Shown: positions 54,595 to 64,000, counted from the first letter of the stretch. The stretch is 64,000 nucleotides of DNA from Pseudomonadota bacterium (GCA_021323865.1 JAJPKF010000030.1:1-64000), one strand, 5' to 3'. The notes: a model not told the origin generated them from the letters alone. A program made the numbers and translations.

Positions 54595-56150
54595 TCATGT
54601 GCTGCAATTCTGGCTGGCCTGACTATAGAAGTCGTTGCCGAAGGTATTGGTCTCCCAGTCCGAGTAGGCCGTGCTCAGGCCGGAGTGCCCGGATATCTCA
54701 TCGAGGTCGTCGTAGTAGACCTCCAGCGTGGTGATGCTGCCGAAGACCTGCGCGAGGTATACGTCCTCGGCGGGATCGTAGTTCGGATAGCAGTCGGGGT
54801 GTGGGTACTGCGAGGGGGGCTGGCGCTGCTGGTAGTACCAGCAGTCGGCCAGGTCTGATTTGGTGCAGTACGCCGTCTGTGAGTCCACCGACTGCAGCTC
54901 ATAGTACGGGGGATGCGGCAGGTTCCCGTAGTTCTCGCCGTAGAGGATGTTCATGGCGATCTGGGCCTGGGGCGTCGTCGAGGCTGGAGGGTTGTCGCTG
55001 ATCGTACTGTCCTGGGCCCACTCGAAGTTGAGCCCGTTTGACCCCAGCGGGAGCCCCGCGCCGTCCGCCCAGACGGCCACGTCCTCGGACTCCCACTCGC
55101 CGTCCGTCAGCTGGTCGGTGTCGGTCACGGGGTACATCACGGGCGAGTAGTAGAAATCGGACACATAGTGCTGGGAGAGCTGGCAACGCTGCCAGGCGTC
55201 CCACTCTCCGGCGAAGTTGGGGCTGCCGGCGATCACCCCGTTTGCGTCCGGGCAGCTCGACGGGGCGGCCTGCGCCCATTCATACAGCTGCGGCTCGACG
55301 TTCGAGTCGTCGTCGAGGTGGCCAGAATTGCCCGTTGTTGCGTTGATCCAGTGCTGCTGGTAGGCCTGGCCCTCGTCCGTGAGCCCCAGCCCCGCACGCA
55401 CGTAGGCGACGTCCAGGGCCGTATACCCGTAGTCGACGTTGCAGAGCCCGCCACCGTCGATGTACCAGCAGTCAAAGAACTGACCGAGCTGCTGGAGATA
55501 GGCGTCCCAGTCGCCCTGAAAGGTGCTGTTCCAGTAGTTGGGGATGTAGTTCTGGGTGGCGTAGCCGTCGCACACGGCAGCCAGATTGGCCGGGTTGGGG
55601 CGGAGGTTGGTGACCTCCCACTGGGGCAGGGTTCCCGCCTCACAGCCCCAGCTCAGGTCCGTCTGGTTCTGCACGATCGACGAGGCCGCGAAGCCGTACG
55701 TGACGGTGGCCGTGCCGCCCGAGTTCGTGTTCTTCTGAGCGTTGTAGGTGCAGCCCGACACCGCCGTGACCGTTCCCGTCTGGGCGTACGCCTGGGACGC
55801 CGGCGCCGTGCTGCTTCCGCTGGCGTCGACGGTGTTGAAGTCGGAAGCCGTCTGGGGACACTGGCCCTCGCCGCCGCTCGACGTGTAGGTGACGGTGCTG
55901 CCCGAGGCGCTCTGCTGAGTCGCGCCCCTCCAGCCTCCCGGGCGTGGCCGGCGCTGGGGCCGGAGGACTGGAAGAAGGGCACGAGGATGATCTGCTTCCC
56001 CGCAGCGATAACCTCAGATATCTCATTCTCGACTCTCGTCATCGCCAGGGTGGTGAAGTTGGCGCCGTCGTGCTGGATGTCGCTCCACCGGAGGAAGATG
56101 GTCACCGCGCCGCTTGCTGGGCGATGTGTTCGGCGATATCTGCTCGACAT
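54595..56150 (-). pseudogene. frameshifted glycoside-hydrolase-like exoprotein gene
   Basis: Two minus-strand frames join into one plausible protein. The first (from ATG 56150) encodes VTIFLRWSDIQHDG and EVIAAGKQIILVPFFQSSG, which looks like strands of a TIM-barrel glycosidase. The second (down to 54595) continues with WEVTNLRPNPANLAAVCDGYA, WNSTFQGDWDAYLQQLGQ, DCWYIDGGGLCNVDYG and a Cys-rich C-terminus. The switch occurs at a run of four G (plus-strand C at 55925-55928). One extra G there would restore EAGGGATQQSASG. The 5' end is also short: no signal peptide is present and the frame is closed just upstream. Either a true pseudogene or a homopolymer error plus truncation. Confidence 0.6.
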
Positions 56151-56234
56151 GCGCCTCGGCCCGGGCGGCTGCCGAAATGGAATGGCTTTTCAGCCGCTAG
56201 ACTCAGTTACCGCTGTACTCCTTCGGGAACGGTC

Positions 56235-57290
56235 ATGCCCTCCATAGCCAAACCCATCGTTACCCACCCCTCCCTCCATCGCAACGAGCTGGAGCTGACC
56301 GTGCGCGACTACGAGGGGGCAATGTCCACCCTCTGCGCCGGCTGTGGGCACGACTCCATCACTGCCGCCCTGGTGCGAGCGCTGTGGGAGATGTCGATTC
56401 CTCCGCACATGATCGCTAAGCTCAGCGGCATCGGCTGCTCCTCCAAGACGCCTGCCTACTTCGTCAGCGGCGCCCACGGCTTTAACTCGGCCCACGGACG
56501 CATGCCTCCCATCGCAACCGGCGCCAACGCCGCCAACCGGGGCCTGACCTACGTCGGCATATCCGGTGACGGTGACTCCCTCTCCATCGGTCTGGGCCAC
56601 ATGTGTCACGCCATTCGACGCAATGTGCGCATGGTCTATGTCGTGGAGAACAACGGCGTGTATGGACTGACCAAGGGACAGTTCTCGGCCTCCGCGGATG
56701 TCGGCTCCAAGCCCAAGAAGGGCGACCCGAACCAGATGGCACCCATCGACCCGATCATGCTCGGGCTGGGCGTCGGAGCCACGTTCCTGGCTCGCAGCTT
56801 CTCGGGCGATAAGACCCAGCTCGTGCCGATTCTCAAGGCGGCCCTCGCCCATCGAGGCTTCGCCCTCGTTGACGTCATCTCCCCATGCGTGACCTTCAAC
56901 GACCACGAGGGCTCGACCAAGTCGTACCTCTATACACGGGAGCACGAGGTTAAGGCGGTGGAGGCCGACTTCGTCATGCCGGCATCGGAGATCCTGGCCA
57001 CCATCCCCGCGGAGGGCGTAACCGCGGTGCCCATGCACGACGGCAGCATCGTCCGCTTCCGATCGCTGCCTCCCGACTATGACCCCACCGATCGTGTCAC
57101 GGTCACGGCCTACCTGCAGGAGCGCCAATCGGCGGGCGAGGTGGTGACAGGACTGTTGTACGTGGACGAGGCGCGGGCCGATGCCCACGAACTGAGCAAC
57201 ACCGCCGAGACGCCACTGGCACAGGTGCCCTTTGAGGAGCTGTGCCCCGGCTCAGAGGCGCTGGACACGCTGCAGGAGAGCTTCCGCTAG
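56235..57290 (+). CDS. korB: 2-oxoacid (2-oxoglutarate):ferredoxin oxidoreductase beta subunit
   Basis: A 351-residue thiamine-diphosphate-binding beta subunit. It has STLCAGCGHDSITAALVRAL, KLSGIGCSSKTPAYFVSGAHG, the TPP site YVGISGDGDSLSIGLGH ending in VVENNGVYGLTKGQFS, and the family's segment SPCVTFNDHEGS. It pairs with KorA. I start it at ATG 56235 because MPSIAKPIVTHPSLH leads into the family's N-terminus; the frame is open to 55944 but that part overlaps the glycosidase-like pseudogene and is not conserved. Its separation from korA means it needs its own promoter, probably in 56150-56235. Confidence 0.93.
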   Translation: MPSIAKPIVTHPSLHRNELELTVRDYEGAMSTLCAGCGHDSITAALVRALWEMSIPPHMIAKLSGIGCSSKTPAYFVSGAHGFNSAHGRMPPIATGANAANRGLTYVGISGDGDSLSIGLGHMCHAIRRNVRMVYVVENNGVYGLTKGQFSASADVGSKPKKGDPNQMAPIDPIMLGLGVGATFLARSFSGDKTQLVPILKAALAHRGFALVDVISPCVTFNDHEGSTKSYLYTREHEVKAVEADFVMPASEILATIPAEGVTAVPMHDGSIVRFRSLPPDYDPTDRVTVTAYLQERQSAGEVVTGLLYVDEARADAHELSNTAETPLAQVPFEELCPGSEALDTLQESFR

Positions 57291-57458
57291 AAGCATCGCC
57301 ATCCTTCCCCCGGGTACATCCGCCCGTTTGAAGATGAGGCAGCTTGTCGCATAGGGTTGTATATGACCCGCAAGCGTATGCAGGTCAGCTAGGCCGTCAA
57401 GGTCTCGGGCGGGCAACTCGGGGCGGACGGCCTGGCATCACGCGGATAGGGAGAACCC

Positions 57459-60400
57459 ATGCACCGTCGCCTCCTGCGCCTTCTCACCCTCGTCGTCCTC
57501 GCCGTCATCCCCTCAATGGCGACCGGCGCCCCTGCCCTTCTCGCCGCCGGGACGACCTACGCGGGGTCCTTTGGCGGCTGTCACTACGCGGTCAAAGCCA
57601 ACCTGAACCACAAGGGTTCGAAGGGCTCATACACCGCCAAGCTCACCTGTTCAGGGCAGTTTGTGAGCACGTCGGCGGCCGGCATGGTTGCCGGACATCT
57701 GCTCACCATCAAATCCATTACCGGGTTTGACGGTCGGGTGGTCAAGGAGAACATCAGCCTCCCCCTGAAACCCAACGTCCAGTCCCGCCCCAAGGCGTTC
57801 TTTCTGCTGGCCGTGAAGACTATCGAGGGCCTCGCGTTGAGCACGGGCGACACCAATTTCCAAAGCCTCGACAGCGAGAAGCAGAGTCTCATCTCATCCG
57901 GCCCCCAGGCTCTGCTCAACCAGGACCAGCAGGACTGCCAAAAGGCGCCCGATCCCAACGATGACCCCTACTGCGGCGCCATCCCCAACGACAAGCACAC
58001 CGGGTTCTCCCAGTCGGGAGGCAACGACGCCAGCGTGGCCAGCATCTCGGGCAAGCTGCCAACGGATCCGATGGGGCAGAAGGCGGAGCAGGACAAGGCG
58101 TGTCCGGCGCTGGCTCTGACGGGTAAGATCCCAGGCGTGTTCATCATCTGCGTACCGACGTTTCTGTACGGCCATGCCGACTTCGGCAGTGACAACGTGG
58201 TCTTCACGCCGGGAGGCGTGCTCGAAGCCTTCCCGCTCGGCGCCTCTCTCAGCACACTCACCACCCCGCGGCTGATCACCAAGGGCTCGATCCTCATGGT
58301 CGGGGGAGCCTGGGCCGGCTTCAACCTGGAGGTGCAAGCCAAGGCGTTCGAAACGGCGGGCAGTCTTCTGGGTCTCATCGACCAGCTGACCATCAAGGCC
58401 AAGACGGTGAACATCGGCCACCTGAGCGCCAAGGACATCGCCCAGGCCGTGCATCTGCCGAGCTGGCTCGTCGACGCGGCGCTCGGCGACTGGAACAACA
58501 ACGGCGAGGTGGACATTCCGTCCCTCGTGTGGGCCGGCGGCCTGAACTTTGCCGGCGGGAAGATGGACCTGGGCAAGGGTAGCGACTTCGCCGCCGACGG
58601 CTCGGGTGGGGCTGGAGCGCTGTGCACGGCGACTGGGGGAGCCAAGCAGCTGGCCGGCGGCAGCTACGGCGGCCGCGGAGGCTCGCCATACGTGACCTAT
58701 GGCCCCAGCTCCATCTGGGCCTACAAGCTCGAAGGTCGCAACGAGGTCTACGGAAACCCGTTCAACCCCAACCAGCCCGGCGCGGGCGGAGGCGGTGACT
58801 GCGATACCAACGCCGGATCATCCGGCGGTGGGCTCATTCAGATCAAGGCAACATCGAAACTGGTGGTCGACGGCTCAGTCCACGCCAACGGCGACGATCC
58901 CGGCTACTTTGGCGGCCAGAGCGGCGGTGGCGGCTCGGGCGGCGGCATCAACATCAACACCGCCGCACTCCTCGGGACCGGCACCGTCGCCGCCGACGGC
59001 GGCAGCGACTGTGATCCCAACATCTGCAGCGGCTCCTTTGGCGGCATGGGCGGCGGCGGACGCATCGCCATCACCTATGGCACTTCCCACTGGAAGGGCT
59101 CCGTCGAGGCCTATGGCGGCCGAGACCTCCGCCATCCCAATCTGCTCAACGACAACCAACCCCTCGGCGCGGGAGGCGCGGGCACAATCTCTTGGCATGG
59201 AACGGGCAAGAAGGGAACGTCGCAGCTGGTGATCGCCGCCAACACGCCCAAGAATGCCTACCCTCCGGCGGACTACACGCCCTACCTGGGTAGCTGGTTC
59301 AAGGCCAAGGTCGCTCCCAAGCAGACCGCGCTGACCCTCAAAATCTCGGGTGGCGCCCGGGTGATCACTCACTCTGTCACGGTCGGAACCCTCAAGCTCG
59401 CCAATGGGGGCGTCCTGACCTCGCCGCCCGGGGCGACGTGCGCTACCATCTCCAGCTGCACGCTCTCGGTCAACGCGGTGACCATCAACGTGGACAAAAC
59501 CTCACGAATCGACATGACCGGTCGCGGTTACCTGGGCGGCAAGGAAGGTGGCAAGGGGAAAGGTGGAGCGCCGCCCGGTGTGGCCGGCTCGGAAGGGGCG
59601 GCTGGCGGCTCTCACGGTGGCCTGGGCGGCGGGAACGACAGCGACCGGCGACCTGGTCCCACCTACGACAACTCCGGCGATCCGGTGCTGCCGGGCGGCG
59701 GCGGAGGCGGGATCGCCTTCACCACCTGCGGATGCGGCGGCGGCGGCAGCAACGGGGGCGGCGTGCTCCTGGTGACGGCCACCACGCTCAAGCTGAAGGG
59801 CAAGCTCATGGCCGACGGGCAGGACGCGGGCGGTCCGAGCCCCGAAGATCCCGCGTGGTACAACGACGACGGCGGAGCGGGAGCCGGCGGCTCCATTCAG
59901 GTGCACGCAAAGACATTGAAGGGTGGTGGCGTCGTGGAGGCACGAGGCGGTAACGCCTGCGTGCTCGACAGCGACCTGGTTCCCGGCCTGTCGAGCAACT
60001 GCGCCAACGGGACCGGCAACACGTCCGGCGGTGGCGGCGGCGGTCGTGTACTGGTGCAAGCAGCGGATCAGACGGCCTTCAGCGGAACCATCAACGTCGA
60101 CGGCGGCATCAACCGCGCCGACGCCGACTATCCGGGTGGCACCGGCAGCAGCAACACCATCAGCACCGGACAGACCCTGACCGTCACCAGCACCGCCGAC
60201 CCCCAGGGCAAGCACAGCGGCGACTACACGCACTGCCCGGCGTCGGGCTCGACCGGCTTCACCCTGCGCTGCGCGATTCTTGTCGCCAACCATGACGGTC
60301 TCGGTGACACCATCGACTTCAACATCCCGGCCGACGCCTCTGGGTGCAAGAGCCAGAAGATCGGCGGGACAAACCACACCGTGTGTACCATCGTTCTCCA

Positions 60401-62294
60401 GGCCCTCCTGCCTCAGGTACTGGCCGACCAGACCACCATCGACGGCTATTCCCAGCCGGGCACGACGCCCAATACCAACAGCCTCGGGCAGAGTGACAAC
60501 GCGGTCATCGGCATCGTGCTGGACGGATCCAAGCTGGATTCCGCTTCGCTGACCAACCACGACGACGGTCTCTACTTGTATGCCGATCACGACACGGTGC
60601 AGGGGCTGAGCGTGGAGGGCTTCGGTCAAGGGCCGGGAGACGCGCAGATTCGCCTCGGAGGCACCGGAGAAACAGTTCAGGGATCGTTTGTCGGTCTCAC
60701 GCCTTCCGGAAAGGCCAACGCTCACGGGACCAACGGACATGGCATCGCGCTCGCCTATATGGCCGCAAAGGCGAAGATCGGCGGCAGCTGGTCCACCGAG
60801 CCGTCGACGATGAACGTCATCAGCGGCAATCAGTACGACGGTATCGTCTTCCTCGGCTCGCCCAAGGACACGATTCAAGGCAACATCATCGGGCCCACCC
60901 CGTCGGGGGGGGCCGGGCCGACCATTCAAACCGCCGGCATCGCACCCGCCTTCGGCGCTCCGACCAGCGGCATCCAGCCCAACGACAATGCCACCATCGG
61001 GGGCAAGCGGGGCTCGACGGCCAACCTCATCAGCGCGAATGGCGACGGTATCGACATCGCCGACGGGACGGGAACCACCATCACGGGCAACCTGATCGGC
61101 ACCGACCTTACCGGAAGCAAGTCGCTGGGCAACTCGGGCACCGGCATCAACGTCGCGCCCGTGGTCAGTCACGGCTCGACCACCATCGGAGGAACGGGTA
61201 GCGGCGCCGGAAACATCATCGGCGGTAATCAAGAAGGCGTGGTCATCAGCGGCGCGGGATCCCGACACTCCGCCGGCTTCCCCACGACCGTGGTCGGCAA
61301 CTACATCGGCACCAACACCTCGAACTCCAAGACGCTGGGGAACACGACGGGGCTGGAGATCGACGACTCGGCCGGCGTCACCGTCGGCGGGACCTCAGCC
61401 GGCGATTCCAACATCATCAGCGGCAACAGCGGCAATGGCGTCGTTCTCGACTTCGGAGCGGCCCAGAACACCGTCTCCGGCAACCTGGTGGGAACCAAGG
61501 TTGACGGCAGCAAGGCGCTGCAGAATGGCGGGGACGGCGTCCTCATCGACGCTCCCGCGAAACAGAACATCATCGGCGGAACCCAGCCCGGCGCCGGAAA
61601 CCTGATCTCCGGAAATGCCGCATACGGCGTCGAGATCGACGGCGGTGGAGTGACGAGCGGGGTGTTCTCCAATGTGATCGAGGGAAACACCATCGGTCTC
61701 AGCGCCTCGGCGGCAGCTCTGGGGAACCAGGCGGGTGGGCTCTACGCTCACGACGGCGCCCGAGGCGATCTTGTCGGGGGCCGGGCGAGCGGAGCCGGCA
61801 ACGTCATCGCCGGCAATCAGGGGCCGGGCGTCCAGATCGGCAACCAAAGCGATTCCCCGACCGACAAGGCGACGATCGAGGCCGTCGAGGGCAATGCCGT
61901 CTACGACAACGCCGGGACCCCGGGAGGCATCGTGCTCGCAGGCCCCAACGCGAGCGGGCCGAATTGCACCACCGCCTCGCGCCCCTACGCTGACACCGGC
62001 GTGCTCTGCCCCACCATCACCACCGCCTCGACCAGCAGCATCGGAGGCAAGGCCTGCGCCTCCTGCACTATCGACGTCTTCTTGGCCTCCAGCCCGGCCG
62101 ATCCGTCCGGACATGGCCAGGCGCGGACCTATCTCGGTACCGCAACCGCCGACGCCTCCGGAGCGTGGTCTTTGTCCACCTTCCTGGTGCCCGTGACGAC
62201 CGGGAAGGTGGTAACGGCGACGGCGACCACGCCGCCCTCCTCCACCAAACCGGCCGGAACCTCGGAGTTCGCCAAGAACAGCACCGTCAGCTAG
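57459..62294 (+). CDS. giant exported Gly-rich/beta-helix protein (1611 residues)
   Basis: ATG 57459 follows GGGAGAACCC; the signal peptide is LLTLVVLAVIPSMATGAPALLA. A unique N-terminal part is followed by Gly-rich PGRS-like stretches (GGGSGGGININTAALLGTG, GGMGGGGRIAITYG). A segment like the CSLREA domain follows (FTLRCAILVANHDGLGDTID). A long series of right-handed beta-helix coils comes next, of the form GNxIGTxxxGxxxLGNxxxGxxIxxxxxxxxIGGTxxGxxNxISGN, for example ITGNLIGTDLTGSKSLGNSG. The C-terminal beta domain ends in ATTPPSSTKPAGTSEFAKN. Likely surface-associated; no catalytic site or anchor is recognised. Confidence 0.88.
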   Translation: MHRRLLRLLTLVVLAVIPSMATGAPALLAAGTTYAGSFGGCHYAVKANLNHKGSKGSYTAKLTCSGQFVSTSAAGMVAGHLLTIKSITGFDGRVVKENISLPLKPNVQSRPKAFFLLAVKTIEGLALSTGDTNFQSLDSEKQSLISSGPQALLNQDQQDCQKAPDPNDDPYCGAIPNDKHTGFSQSGGNDASVASISGKLPTDPMGQKAEQDKACPALALTGKIPGVFIICVPTFLYGHADFGSDNVVFTPGGVLEAFPLGASLSTLTTPRLITKGSILMVGGAWAGFNLEVQAKAFETAGSLLGLIDQLTIKAKTVNIGHLSAKDIAQAVHLPSWLVDAALGDWNNNGEVDIPSLVWAGGLNFAGGKMDLGKGSDFAADGSGGAGALCTATGGAKQLAGGSYGGRGGSPYVTYGPSSIWAYKLEGRNEVYGNPFNPNQPGAGGGGDCDTNAGSSGGGLIQIKATSKLVVDGSVHANGDDPGYFGGQSGGGGSGGGININTAALLGTGTVAADGGSDCDPNICSGSFGGMGGGGRIAITYGTSHWKGSVEAYGGRDLRHPNLLNDNQPLGAGGAGTISWHGTGKKGTSQLVIAANTPKNAYPPADYTPYLGSWFKAKVAPKQTALTLKISGGARVITHSVTVGTLKLANGGVLTSPPGATCATISSCTLSVNAVTINVDKTSRIDMTGRGYLGGKEGGKGKGGAPPGVAGSEGAAGGSHGGLGGGNDSDRRPGPTYDNSGDPVLPGGGGGGIAFTTCGCGGGGSNGGGVLLVTATTLKLKGKLMADGQDAGGPSPEDPAWYNDDGGAGAGGSIQVHAKTLKGGGVVEARGGNACVLDSDLVPGLSSNCANGTGNTSGGGGGGRVLVQAADQTAFSGTINVDGGINRADADYPGGTGSSNTISTGQTLTVTSTADPQGKHSGDYTHCPASGSTGFTLRCAILVANHDGLGDTIDFNIPADASGCKSQKIGGTNHTVCTIVLQALLPQVLADQTTIDGYSQPGTTPNTNSLGQSDNAVIGIVLDGSKLDSASLTNHDDGLYLYADHDTVQGLSVEGFGQGPGDAQIRLGGTGETVQGSFVGLTPSGKANAHGTNGHGIALAYMAAKAKIGGSWSTEPSTMNVISGNQYDGIVFLGSPKDTIQGNIIGPTPSGGAGPTIQTAGIAPAFGAPTSGIQPNDNATIGGKRGSTANLISANGDGIDIADGTGTTITGNLIGTDLTGSKSLGNSGTGINVAPVVSHGSTTIGGTGSGAGNIIGGNQEGVVISGAGSRHSAGFPTTVVGNYIGTNTSNSKTLGNTTGLEIDDSAGVTVGGTSAGDSNIISGNSGNGVVLDFGAAQNTVSGNLVGTKVDGSKALQNGGDGVLIDAPAKQNIIGGTQPGAGNLISGNAAYGVEIDGGGVTSGVFSNVIEGNTIGLSASAAALGNQAGGLYAHDGARGDLVGGRASGAGNVIAGNQGPGVQIGNQSDSPTDKATIEAVEGNAVYDNAGTPGGIVLAGPNASGPNCTTASRPYADTGVLCPTITTASTSSIGGKACASCTIDVFLASSPADPSGHGQARTYLGTATADASGAWSLSTFLVPVTTGKVVTATATTPPSSTKPAGTSEFAKNSTVS

Positions 62295-62301
62295 GCGGAA
62301 C

Positions 62302-62340
62302 GCCATCCCGGGCCGTCCCATAGGGACGGTCTGGGATGGC
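62302..62340 (+). terminator. hairpin after the 1611-residue exoprotein gene, probable terminator
   Basis: GCCATCCC pairs with GGGATGGC and the inner GGCCGTCCC with GGGACGGT. This gives a long two-part stem with a tiny loop, 7 nt after the stop. No U-run follows. It could serve both this gene and the convergent acetyltransferase. Confidence 0.6.
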
Positions 62341-62372
62341 AGTGACCTCGGGTCTGCGTAGACTCGCGGCAG

Positions 62373-63371
62373 CTAGAGCTGCCGCATCACCTCTTCGGCG
62401 ATGGGTAGCTCTTGGTAGCCGAGGCTGTGGTTGATCGAGAGCATTCGCTGATTCGTCACGTCGTTGGCGGTGTAGATGGCCTCGATGCCATGCTCGCGGC
62501 ACCACTCGATGGTCTTCAGCTTCAGTGCGCGCGCCACGCCCTTACCGCGGTAGGCGCGGGCGACGCCCGTGAATCCATTGAAGGCAGCGTGCTCGCCACG
62601 AAGCGGCAGAACCGCGGTACCGACCGGCTCATCGCCATGCATGGCCATCCAGGCCCGTTCCGGAGCCATCTGCGGCTCGTGCAGCTCCTCGAGAAACATC
62701 TCATAGGGGAAGCCGCTGAACTCCTCGGATGAGGGGACGTCGGCGATGGCTTCTTCGGTAACGGCATGCAGCCTCCGCAGCAGCGCTTCATCCTCGCCGG
62801 TCTCGGCGATCGTGGTCAGACGGATGCCCTCGGCGGCCAGCCGCTCCTCCACGCCGACGTACCCTTCCAGGTTCGCCGTACGCACGTCGAGGCGCGACCA
62901 CCGATCGGCATGCCCGGTCTTGCTGAAGCCACGGCGCTCCGCGAACCCCTGAGCCACGGTCCGATCATTTCGGACGCCGCTGTATGCCCGCTCGGCCTTC
63001 AGGTCCGAAAGGCGGGCCAGCAGATGATCGAAGGCCTGCGAGCCGATGCCCTGACTCCAGCGCTCGGGCTCGACGTTGATGTAGATGAAATAGCTGCCCG
63101 GACGCTTTGACCACCACAGCCGCTCCAGGCCAAAGTAGGCCACCCGCTGCCCATCGCATTCCCCGATGAGCCGCTCTTCGTAGGAGTGCTCAGACAGGCG
63201 ATCGATGCGTTCCCAGTGCCGGAAGGACTCCAGGGTCGAGGGCGGGAGGTGATCGTTGAGACGGTTGCGCAGATCTACAACCCAGACGTCGTCGTCGGGC
63301 GTCTTGGCGCGAATGGTGAGGTTGGAGATGCGGGACTTCACGGCGACAACCTCGTCAGATTCAGAGTGCAC
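62373..63371 (-). CDS. tandem GNAT-family N-acetyltransferase
   Basis: A 332-residue protein made of two GNAT domains. The N-terminal one shows YFIYINVEPERWSQGIGSQ and a divergent acetyl-CoA loop. The C-terminal one has the full pyrophosphate-binding pattern GVARAYRGKGVARALKLK followed by YTANDVTNQRMLSINHSLGY. Only the second domain looks fully competent. Start is GTG 63371, with AGGA 8 nt upstream. The two-domain layout resembles mycothiol synthase-type and aminoglycoside-type enzymes, but the substrate is not readable from sequence. Confidence 0.87.
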   Translation of the reverse strand: MHSESDEVVAVKSRISNLTIRAKTPDDDVWVVDLRNRLNDHLPPSTLESFRHWERIDRLSEHSYEERLIGECDGQRVAYFGLERLWWSKRPGSYFIYINVEPERWSQGIGSQAFDHLLARLSDLKAERAYSGVRNDRTVAQGFAERRGFSKTGHADRWSRLDVRTANLEGYVGVEERLAAEGIRLTTIAETGEDEALLRRLHAVTEEAIADVPSSEEFSGFPYEMFLEELHEPQMAPERAWMAMHGDEPVGTAVLPLRGEHAAFNGFTGVARAYRGKGVARALKLKTIEWCREHGIEAIYTANDVTNQRMLSINHSLGYQELPIAEEVMRQL

Positions 63372-63528
63372 GTTTTCATCCTACCGACTCCGCCATGACG
63401 ACAGTGTGAACGCGGTCACAGCAGTCTGAGAATGCCAGTTTGGTGTGTCGAGACGCGCCGTGTCTCCGTCGCATCATGGGACGAGCCCACCGGGACGGAG
63501 GGCGCACTTCCGAAGAAATGGGTATCGG

Positions 63529-64000
63529 ATGGTGAGATTCACCGGCTTCGAGATTCTCCACCTGCGGCTGCGCCTCCGATCGCCGTTCACCACCGGCTAT
63601 TGCTCGCTGCGGGAAAAGGATGCGGTCATCCTCCGTGCGCGTACCGAGGATGGGCACACGGGATACGGTGAGGCGCCGGTCTTCGGCCGGCCCGACTATC
63701 TGCCGGAGTCGGTCGACACCGTCATCCCGGTCCTCTCGCGACACATCCTGCCGCCGCTGGTCGAGCGAGAGCTGGGCTCCGTCCAAGAGCTGATTTCGAC
63801 GTATGCCTGGGTGGCCGGCAACGGAGCGGCCAAGACGGCCGTGGAGCAGGCCTTCCTGGATGTCCGATCACAGATGACTGGAGTGCCGCTGCACCGTCTC
63901 TGGGACGGCCGTCGAAGACACATCGAGGCGGGAACCAGCATCGGCTCAGCCACCGACCTAGAGCGAACCCTGCACGAGATCGATGCCGCGATCCCGTATG
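63529..64000 (+). CDS. MenC-like enolase-superfamily enzyme (o-succinylbenzoate synthase or N-acylamino acid racemase), partial
   Basis: A frame starting at ATG 63529 and open to the window edge (157 residues visible). It translates to RFTGFEILHLRLRLRSPF, an ARTEDGHTGYGEAPVFGRPDY segment and AKTAVEQAFLDVRSQMTG. RRRHIEAGTSIGSA follows. These are the capping domain and first barrel strand of the enolase superfamily, closest to MenC/N-acylamino acid racemase. The catalytic Lys and metal ligands lie beyond the edge, so the exact activity is open. The region between 63372 and 63528 shows no other gene. Confidence 0.85.
   Translation, partial: MVRFTGFEILHLRLRLRSPFTTGYCSLREKDAVILRARTEDGHTGYGEAPVFGRPDYLPESVDTVIPVLSRHILPPLVERELGSVQELISTYAWVAGNGAAKTAVEQAFLDVRSQMTGVPLHRLWDGRRRHIEAGTSIGSATDLERTLHEIDAAIPY

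Noticed and set aside
55944-56234. N-terminal extension of korB
   Set aside because: Family members begin near MPSIAKP/THPSLH; the extension overlaps the glycosidase-like gene and is not conserved-looking.
59502-61268. 588-codon minus-strand ORF over the 1611-residue exoprotein gene
   Set aside because: Antisense of Gly-rich and beta-helix repeats gives long open frames of Arg/Ala/Val-rich sequence without domains.

Overview
The window is high-GC (about 65%) bacterial chromosomal DNA, densely coded on both strands. No rRNA or tRNA gene, CRISPR array or intact prophage was seen. The gene content suggests a free-living, probably soil Chloroflexota/Dormibacterota-like or deep Actinomycetota-like organism. 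The evidence is a NurA-HerA-Mre11-Rad50 operon, fused KorA plus KorB, an ECF sigma/RskA-type anti-sigma pair, a PASTA-less PknB-like kinase, a BTAD/AAA/TPR regulator and very large exported proteins. The phylum is an inference; no marker gene here settles it.

Layout. 1-226: remnant of an IS3-type transposase. 227-6996 (minus): nurA-herA-sbcD-sbcC, all overlapping, for DNA end resection. 7173-8621: exported Fn3 protein. 8840-11407: mutS. 11521-13311: exported sialidase-like Asp-box protein. 13446-15709: rtcB translationally coupled to a nucleotidyltransferase-fold gene. 15797-19209 (minus): small exported protein, Gfo/Idh dehydrogenase and an ABC-2 exporter, preceded by a structured leader with a terminator and a mutually exclusive alternative pairing. 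19541-24343 (minus): esterase, small membrane protein, DedA-ATP-dependent DNA ligase pair, geranylgeranyl-reductase-like flavoprotein. 24485-26689: CHAP-domain exported protein. 26721-28120 (minus): ECF sigma/anti-sigma. 28281-30936: YceI, a carboxylesterase and an MFS exporter. 30921-33958 (minus): exported phosphoesterase and a Ser/Thr kinase with an altered HRD motif.

34160-62294 is the most unusual part. A 1205-residue BTAD/AAA/TPR regulator is followed by three giant exported repeat proteins (2389, 1442 and 1611 residues). A small TusA-like gene and a candidate 35-codon ORF lie among them. Three promoter-like sites next to the regulator share one geometry: two GTRAC half-sites 11 bp apart, followed 10-11 nt later by a -10-like hexamer. 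Two of these sites are near-identical over 54 bp and precede the 2389-residue protein and the TusA-like/1442-residue pair. I read this as a candidate regulator/giant-exoprotein regulon.

Within the same region the 2-oxoglutarate:ferredoxin oxidoreductase genes korA and korB are separated by about 3.6 kb. The gap holds opposite-strand exported-protein genes, a frameshifted glycosidase-like pseudogene and a PIN-domain remnant. The right edge carries a tandem-GNAT acetyltransferase and the start of a MenC-like enolase-superfamily gene.
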